From NCBI RefSeq assembly GCF_030269365.1, contig NZ_BSTF01000004.1, positions 310,001 through 374,000 of the forward strand: a stretch of 64,000 nt of DNA. Reading direction: 5' to 3'. The translations under genes and the position numbers were made by a program. The DNA is from Lentzea sp. NBRC 102530. GTDB taxonomy: Bacteria > Actinomycetota > Actinomycetes > Mycobacteriales > Pseudonocardiaceae. Under the pieces are notes generated by a model, which had not been told where the DNA came from, ran no database searches, and worked only from the letters and a program-made list of their open reading frames with translations. Below, piece by piece: positions 59,332 through 64,000 of the stretch (within the stretch, counting starts at the first letter, position 1; every line of letters starts with the position of its first letter).

Positions 59332-59420
59332 TCAGTCCTGCTTCTGCGCCTCGTCGGCGAGCAACGCCAACGTCCGCTGCAGTATCTCCCGGTCGGCCGG
59401 GTCCAGCCGCGCGAGCTTCC
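59332..59420 (-). pseudogene. 3' relic of a MarR-like regulator gene
   Basis: The last 28 codons before the TGA at 59332-59334 encode KLARLDPADREILQRTLALL and a charged tail, typical of the C-terminal helix of a MarR-type regulator. Upstream of about 59420 the frame reads into unrelated sequence, so only the 3' end of the gene remains. It lies in the position expected for a regulator co-transcribed with the M20 gene. Confidence 0.55.
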
Positions 59421-59665
59421 CGGCGGTGCAGGCCGTCGGCTTCCACCTCATCGACCACGTCGTGCACGGCTGGGACGTCGCGCGCTCGCTCGGGCTCGAC
59501 CACCGGCTGGCCCCGGAACTGGCCGAACCCGCGCTGCGCATCGCGTTGTCGGTGCTGGACGCCGGGCGCGGGGAGCCCGGCGCGCCGTTCGCCCCCGCCG
59601 TGCCCGCGAACGAAGACGACCCGCTGCACCGGAACCTGGCCGCAGTCGGGCGGGCGCCGGGCTAG
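59420..59665 (+). pseudogene. 3' relic of a TIGR03086/maleylpyruvate isomerase-like gene
   Basis: About 80 codons are open on the plus strand: QAVGFHLIDHVVHGWDVARS, LAPELAEPALRIALSVLDAG and PFAPAVPANEDDPLHRNLAAVG. These match the C-terminal half of TIGR03086/DinB-like mycothiol-dependent proteins. The N-terminal half, with the metal site, is missing. It meets the MarR relic head-on at about 59420, showing a deletion that removed the 5' parts of two genes. Confidence 0.65.
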
Positions 59666-60399
59666 GCGACGATCAGCCGGAACCCCGCGTCCCACGCGTC
59701 GAGGTCCAGCAGCCAGGCGTGATCGGCGTGCCACCGGCCGCCGCGCAGGTCGTCGCGCAGCCGATCGATGCCGCGGTCGACGGCCTTCGGATCGGTCTGC
59801 GCCAACGCGGAACAGGCCGCCCGCACCCGCGGATCGAGGTAGGCCTCCGGGCGGCGCCAGTAGGCCGGGAACACGCCGTCGGTGAAGTCCCACGGCACCG
59901 GCAGCGGCGTCACGCTCACCGCGCCCAGCTCGTGGGCGATGTCGTCGGCGGACGGCCGGGTCCGTTCCAGGTCGGCGATCTCGGGCACGTACTCGCGCAC
60001 GAACCAGAAGTCCGCGTGCAGGCCCGTGTCGTAGGCGAGCACGACCCGCGACGGCGCGATGCGGCGCAGTTCGGCGAGCCCGCCACGCCAGTCCGTCCAG
60101 TGGTGGACGGTCAGCACGCCCAGCGCCGCGTCGACCGCGTTGTCCCTGAGCGGCAACGACTCCGCCACCGCCCGCACGACCGGGCACGCGCCCGGCGGCC
60201 GTTGCCTGATCATCTCGGCCGACGGTTCGACCGCGATGATCGTGCGGCCCTCGGGTTCGTACGACCCGGTGCCCGCGCCGACGTCGGCGATCGTCTCCGC
60301 CGTGCCCAACGCCCGGAGGATCTCGGACATCCACCGCGGATCGGTCCGCCGGCCCAGGGCGTAGCCGGTGCCGATCTCGTCGTACAGCGCGCGTTCCAT
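59662..60399 (-). CDS. Class I SAM-dependent methyltransferase
   Basis: The 245-residue product has the SAM motif IADVGAGTGSYEP, then IIAVEPSAEMIRQRP and VDAALGVLTVHHWTDWRGGL, the order seen in UbiE/Methyltransf_11 proteins. Its end overlaps the convergent gene relic by 4 bp. It is divergent from the VOC gene. The substrate is unknown. Confidence 0.85.
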   Translation of the reverse strand: MERALYDEIGTGYALGRRTDPRWMSEILRALGTAETIADVGAGTGSYEPEGRTIIAVEPSAEMIRQRPPGACPVVRAVAESLPLRDNAVDAALGVLTVHHWTDWRGGLAELRRIAPSRVVLAYDTGLHADFWFVREYVPEIADLERTRPSADDIAHELGAVSVTPLPVPWDFTDGVFPAYWRRPEAYLDPRVRAACSALAQTDPKAVDRGIDRLRDDLRGGRWHADHAWLLDLDAWDAGFRLIVA

Positions 60400-60434
60400 C
60401 TGTGCCCCCAGGTGATCCTTGGCAGGATGCGGTG

Positions 60435-60815
60435 ATGCGCATCAAATTCCAGGTTGTCACGTTCGACGCCGCAGATCTCGGTGCGGAGAGCCACTTCTGG
60501 GCTGGTGTGCTCGGGGGCACCGTGGAGGAGGACGGTGACTGGCACATGGTGATGGTCGGCGGTGAACCGAAGATCGGGGTGCAGCTCGCGCCCGGCCACA
60601 CCCCGCCGACGTGGCCGGACGGGCCGGTCCAGCAGCAGATCCACTTCGACCTGTGGGTCGAGGACTTCGCCGAGGCGCACGAGCAGGTGATGTCGCTCGG
60701 CGCGACGGTGCTCAAGCCCGCCCGCGGTGCCACGTCCGGTGACGACTTCCAGGTGTACGCGGACCCGGCCGGGCATCCGTTCTGCCTGTGCTGGCTCGTC
60801 GCGGAGCAGAACTGA
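60435..60815 (+). CDS. VOC-superfamily protein
   Basis: The 126-residue product starts MRIKFQVVTFDAADL. It has two beta-alpha-beta3 modules and ends VYADPAGHPFCLCWL, as in the glyoxalase-like fold. It is related to the protein encoded at 20505-20855. Its function cannot be given. The ATG at 60435 is chosen to fit the usual fold start. Confidence 0.8.
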   Translation: MRIKFQVVTFDAADLGAESHFWAGVLGGTVEEDGDWHMVMVGGEPKIGVQLAPGHTPPTWPDGPVQQQIHFDLWVEDFAEAHEQVMSLGATVLKPARGATSGDDFQVYADPAGHPFCLCWLVAEQN

Positions 60816-60878
60816 GCTGGGGAAACGGCCGATGCCCGGCAGGACGGCGTCCGCCGGGCATCGGCCGCGCAGGGGTGG

Positions 60879-62549
60879 TTACGGGGTGACCTGTGCGTTC
60901 GTCAGGCCCTTCACCGCACCGGTCGCGGTGTTGGAGGCGTAGACGACGTTCGGCTGCGCCGTGCACTTCGACACCGAGGTGATGTTGATCGCGTACTGGC
61001 CGACGCCCCCGAGGTCGGAGCGGTTGTTGCGCCAGACGTTGCCGCAGCCGTTGGGCAGGTTCGGCGTGGTGCTGGTGTTGTGCGTCTCGTAGCCGTTGGC
61101 GAACGTGCCGGGGCTGCGGAACGTGCCGGTGTTGTCCTCGATCAGGTAGTTGATGCCCTTCACGTCGACCCAGGAGTCGGCCGAGTTCTGGCCGGTGATC
61201 CCGGTGCCGTTGAAGGTGTTGCCCCGGATGACGCCGTCGTAGGTGCCTTCCTTGACGTCGATCGCCTCGGCCGCGACGTTCGGGCCGATCCGGTTGTTCA
61301 GCACCTGGACCCGGTCGCTGCGGTCGATGCCGCCGCTGTTGCCGTGGCAGCCCCAGTTGGAGTTCGCGGAACCGAGGTACACGCCCTCGCCGTAGCCGGG
61401 CTGCACGAGACCGGTGTCGGTGATGGTCGAGTTGCGGATCACGCCGTCACCCGACGAACGCCGGAAGTGGACCGCCTCCTCGTCGAGGTGGTGCACCGAC
61501 ACCGAGTCGATCGTGGTGTGGTGCGAGTTGTCGAGCACGATGCCCTTCTTCGACTCCTGCACGGTGAACCCGGTGAGGTTCCAGTACGGGGAGTTGAAGA
61601 GCCACAGGCCGTAACCCGAGTCCCAGCCCGCGGTGGGGGCGGGGCAGGACGGCGCCTCGCCGGCCGGGCCGTCGTTGATCAGCACGGCGTTCGCCGGACC
61701 GGACAGCGTGATCGGCTGCGACGACGTGCCCGCCTTGCCGTTGACGACGAACGAACCGCGGTAGGTGCCCGCCGCGAGCTTGATCGTCTGGCCGGACGTG
61801 GCCGACGCCAAAGCGGCCTGGAGTTCCGCCGCCGTGGACACGTCGACGGTGCCGCCGCCACCGCTGCCCGGGCTGGTCGTGGCGCTCACGGCCGTGCTCG
61901 CCGCCGACCTGTTGCCCGCCGCGTCCCTGGCGCGCACCGAGAACGAGTACGCGGTCGCGGGGGAGAGGCCGGTGACCGTGGCCGACGCGCCGGTGACGGT
62001 CGCGGCGACCACGCCGCCCTGCAGCACCTCGTAACCGGTGACGCCGACGTCGTCCGTGGACGCGGTCCACGCGAGCGACACCGAACCCGGCGTCACGCCG
62101 GTCGACCGCAGTCCGGAAGGGACGGTCGGGGCCTGCGTGTCGGCCGGCGGGTTGCCCCCGCCGCCGCACGGCGCGCCGTTGACCGTGCAGTTCGCCGGGA
62201 GGCTGCCGCCCGCCGCGTTGAACCCGAACTTGGCGCTGGCGCCCGGTTTGATGCTGCCGTTGAAGCTCGCGTTGGTGAACTTGTGGTGCTGGCCCGTCGA
62301 GGTCCTGACCGAGCTCCAGGAGCTGGAGATCGTGGTGCCGGACGGGAGGTCGAACTCCAGCGTCCAGCCCGTGCCGGCGGTGTCACCGGTGTTGGTGATC
62401 GTGACGTCCGCGCCATAACCGCTGTTCCACACCGAGGTCTGCGTGATCGTCGCCGTCAGCACGGCCGCGGCCTGTGCCGGTGCGGCGCTGAGCAGAGCCG
62501 CCGCCGTCGCGGCGATCGCGCCCAGCGTGAGTGCCCTCGTGCCGCGCAT
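60879..62549 (-). CDS. Secreted CBM2-FnIII-parallel beta-helix protein (polysaccharide lyase-like)
   Basis: The 556-residue product has a signal peptide (MRGTRALTLGAIAATAAALL) and a CBM2 cellulose-binding module (about 28-130, with SVWNSGYGADVTITNTGD). A fibronectin III domain follows (about 140-225), then a right-handed beta-helix (about 240-556) with repeats such as VQVLNNRIG and IRGNTFNGTG. The last part resembles pectate lyase-type PL families (for example PL9/PL1-like). It would bind plant cell wall and cleave or bind an acidic polysaccharide. Its start overlaps the stop of the preceding CBM2 gene (TGATG). Confidence 0.85.
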   Translation of the reverse strand: MRGTRALTLGAIAATAAALLSAAPAQAAAVLTATITQTSVWNSGYGADVTITNTGDTAGTGWTLEFDLPSGTTISSSWSSVRTSTGQHHKFTNASFNGSIKPGASAKFGFNAAGGSLPANCTVNGAPCGGGGNPPADTQAPTVPSGLRSTGVTPGSVSLAWTASTDDVGVTGYEVLQGGVVAATVTGASATVTGLSPATAYSFSVRARDAAGNRSAASTAVSATTSPGSGGGGTVDVSTAAELQAALASATSGQTIKLAAGTYRGSFVVNGKAGTSSQPITLSGPANAVLINDGPAGEAPSCPAPTAGWDSGYGLWLFNSPYWNLTGFTVQESKKGIVLDNSHHTTIDSVSVHHLDEEAVHFRRSSGDGVIRNSTITDTGLVQPGYGEGVYLGSANSNWGCHGNSGGIDRSDRVQVLNNRIGPNVAAEAIDVKEGTYDGVIRGNTFNGTGITGQNSADSWVDVKGINYLIEDNTGTFRSPGTFANGYETHNTSTTPNLPNGCGNVWRNNRSDLGGVGQYAINITSVSKCTAQPNVVYASNTATGAVKGLTNAQVTP

Positions 62550-64000
62550 CAGTTGCCTCCGCAGGAGTTGCCGTTGACGGTGCAGCCGGTCGGGAGACCG
62601 GAGCCTGCCGCGTTGAACCCGAACTTGGCGCTGGCGCCCGGTTTGATGGTGCCGTTGAAGCTCGCGTTCGTGAACTTGTAGTGCTGGCCCGAGTTCGTCC
62701 GGACCGAGCTCCACGAGCTGCTGACCTTCGTGCCCTGCGGCAGGTCGAACTCGACCGTCCAGCCGTTCGTCGCGGTGGCGCAGGCGTTGGTCAGCGTGAC
62801 GTCGGCGCCGTAGCCGCCGTTCCACACCGACGTCTGGATGACCTTCGCGGTGAGGCACGACCCTGTCGGCGGGGTGGTCGTAGTGGTCGTAGTTGTGGTG
62901 GTCGTCGTCGTGCTGGTGGTCGTGGACGTGGTGGTGCTGGTCGGCGGGGTGCCGCCGACCGAGTTCAGGAACAGCGACGCCCGCGAGTCGGTCCTGGTGG
63001 CGTCGACGCCGTGGCCGCCGGTGAAGTCCCGCTGCTCGTTGCCCGCCCAGTCGGTGATCGGCGTGCCGCCCACGTCCAGGTGCTGGTAGGCCGTGCCGTT
63101 CCAGCCGAACTGGTAGATGCGCGAACGATCGGCGTAGAAGTCGTTGAACGGGCCACCGGTCGCGGTCTGCTTGGTCATCTGGTTGTTGAAGAAGACGTTG
63201 CGCGGACCGGAGGCGCCGGACCACTTGATGGCCTTCTTGCCCGCGCCCCACCAGATCGGGAACCAGTTGGAGTTGTCGGGACCGCCGCCGCCCTCCTCAC
63301 CGCAGTTGGCCCGGCAGTTGGCCGAGCGGTGCGCGTACGGGACGCGGACGGTGTTGAGCTCGAAGAGGTTGTTGCGCTCCCAGCCGCCGTGCAGGTTCAG
63401 ATCGGAGTCGAAGTCGTTGCCGATCACGACGTTGCCCGAGGCGGACCACTGGAACGTGAAGTGGCGCAGGTTGCGGCTCGTGTTGCCGGCGTAGAGGGAG
63501 TCCCACACGCGCGAGCCGCGGAAGTAACCGTTGCCGCCCTTGCCCTTGTTCCACGCGCCGTCGAGCTCGTTGTTCACGATCTGGAGGTTCTTGGCCTCCT
63601 CGGTGACGATCGGGTGCGACCCGGTCATCTCCGCGCGGACGCCCCTGACCCACGAGTTGGCGGCCCACTTGAAGACGATGCCGTGCATCTCGGCGGCGGG
63701 CGCCATGTTGCCGTAGTTGTTGACCGCGTCAGCCTGGTTGAGGCCCGGCATCGCCTGCGTGAAGCCGAAGTCCTCGAAGCCGACGCCGACGACGGGGTCG
63801 ACCAGCGGCGCGACCTTCGAGTCGTACGGGACACCGGCGATCGGCGCGGACCCGTCCGAGACGGAGGTGACCGGGACGTCGAACTCGAGCGGCTTGTCCA
63901 GCGTCACCGTGGTGCCGGAGACGGCCGTGACGGTGAAGATCTGCTGCCGCATGTGCATGTTCAGCATCGGCCACTCGGTGCCGGTCGCCTGCTGCTGCTC
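62549..64000 (-). CDS. Beta-helix protein with Thr-rich linker and CBM2 (partial)
   Basis: The frame is open at the window end. The visible 483 residues have beta-helix segments (YGNMAPAAEMHGIVFKWAAN, VVIGNDFDSDLNLHGGW), a threonine-rich linker, and a C-terminal CBM2 (SVWNGGYGADVTLTNACAT to TVNGNSCGGN) almost identical in pattern to that of the next gene. The linker is typical of secreted cellulase-type proteins. Its N-terminus lies beyond the window. With the following gene it forms a pair of secreted plant-polysaccharide-active proteins. Confidence 0.85.
   Translation of the reverse strand, partial: EQQQATGTEWPMLNMHMRQQIFTVTAVSGTTVTLDKPLEFDVPVTSVSDGSAPIAGVPYDSKVAPLVDPVVGVGFEDFGFTQAMPGLNQADAVNNYGNMAPAAEMHGIVFKWAANSWVRGVRAEMTGSHPIVTEEAKNLQIVNNELDGAWNKGKGGNGYFRGSRVWDSLYAGNTSRNLRHFTFQWSASGNVVIGNDFDSDLNLHGGWERNNLFELNTVRVPYAHRSANCRANCGEEGGGGPDNSNWFPIWWGAGKKAIKWSGASGPRNVFFNNQMTKQTATGGPFNDFYADRSRIYQFGWNGTAYQHLDVGGTPITDWAGNEQRDFTGGHGVDATRTDSRASLFLNSVGGTPPTSTTTSTTTSTTTTTTTTTTTTTPPTGSCLTAKVIQTSVWNGGYGADVTLTNACATATNGWTVEFDLPQGTKVSSSWSSVRTNSGQHYKFTNASFNGTIKPGASAKFGFNAAGSGLPTGCTVNGNSCGGN

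Noticed and set aside
62860..62940. Microsatellite-like GT/GTC-rich run as a non-coding repeat
   Set aside because: It encodes the threonine-rich linker between the beta-helix and CBM2 of a secreted protein.

Overview
The window is very GC-rich with strong third-position bias and reads as chromosome of a filamentous actinomycete. Several traits point to the Pseudonocardiales (Lentzea/Saccharothrix-like): a mycobacterial-style SigK/RskA/fasciclin locus, an IniB protein with its large LuxR-type regulator, AfsR/SARP control, and many CBM2-bearing secreted enzymes. The genus is an inference. There is one tRNA (Lys, CTT) and there are no rRNA genes, CRISPR arrays or intact insertion sequences.

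Layout. 1-9.3 kb: a partial histidine kinase, a SAM methyltransferase, a MarR regulator with a palindromic operator, a secreted DUF4082 protein, a two-subunit molybdenum hydroxylase, an ArsB/SLC13-like permease coupled to a UspA-like protein, a TIM-barrel-like protein and a TIGR02452 (PARG-like macrodomain) protein. 9.4-13.8 kb: a ribbon-helix-helix protein, a DUF4097 protein, a DrrAB-type ABC exporter and a P450 in one direction. 13.8-20.9 kb: an SDR, a secreted metzincin-type protease, a fatty acid desaturase, and a PobA-like hydroxylase followed by an unusual two-domain O-methyltransferase. 20.9-23.7 kb: sigK-rskA, a fasciclin lipoprotein and a decayed anti-sigma relic. 23.7-26.9 kb: an ECF41/SigJ-type sigma factor with two NAD(P)-binding epimerase-like genes; all three carry the same promoter motif. 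27-29 kb: a flavin monooxygenase and TetR regulator behind a perfect inverted repeat.

The most interesting region is 29.1-46.9 kb. A ten-gene minus-strand operon encodes a LysW-type amino-group carrier protein (AmCP), its ATP-grasp ligase, kinase and ArgC-like reductase, a homocitrate-synthase-like enzyme, a class I glutamine amidotransferase, a Glu/Leu dehydrogenase-like enzyme, an acyl-adenylating ligase, a PLP aminotransferase and an FAH-family protein. Around it lie a maleate-isomerase-like gene, an OmpR-type regulator lacking its phospho-acceptor Asp, a degenerate IS701-like protein, an MFS exporter, a degenerate SDR and a 1044-residue AfsR-type SARP. I read this as a biosynthetic gene cluster in which a non-proteinogenic amino acid is built while tethered to a carrier protein, then transaminated, adenylated and exported. 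The carrier ends in Gln rather than the Glu expected of LysW.

46.9-52.3 kb: a near-identical second fasciclin gene, a TrkA-N protein, an intact RskA-like anti-sigma factor, iniB and an IniR-like regulator. This block is the intact counterpart of the decayed block at 22.3-23.7 kb. 52.3-64 kb: tRNA-Lys with its terminator, a lysoplasmalogenase, a secreted M4 protease, a Baeyer-Villiger monooxygenase with a divergent TetR, an M20 amidohydrolase, two truncated gene relics fused at a deletion junction, a methyltransferase, a VOC protein, and two overlapping CBM2-containing parallel beta-helix proteins, the last running off the window.
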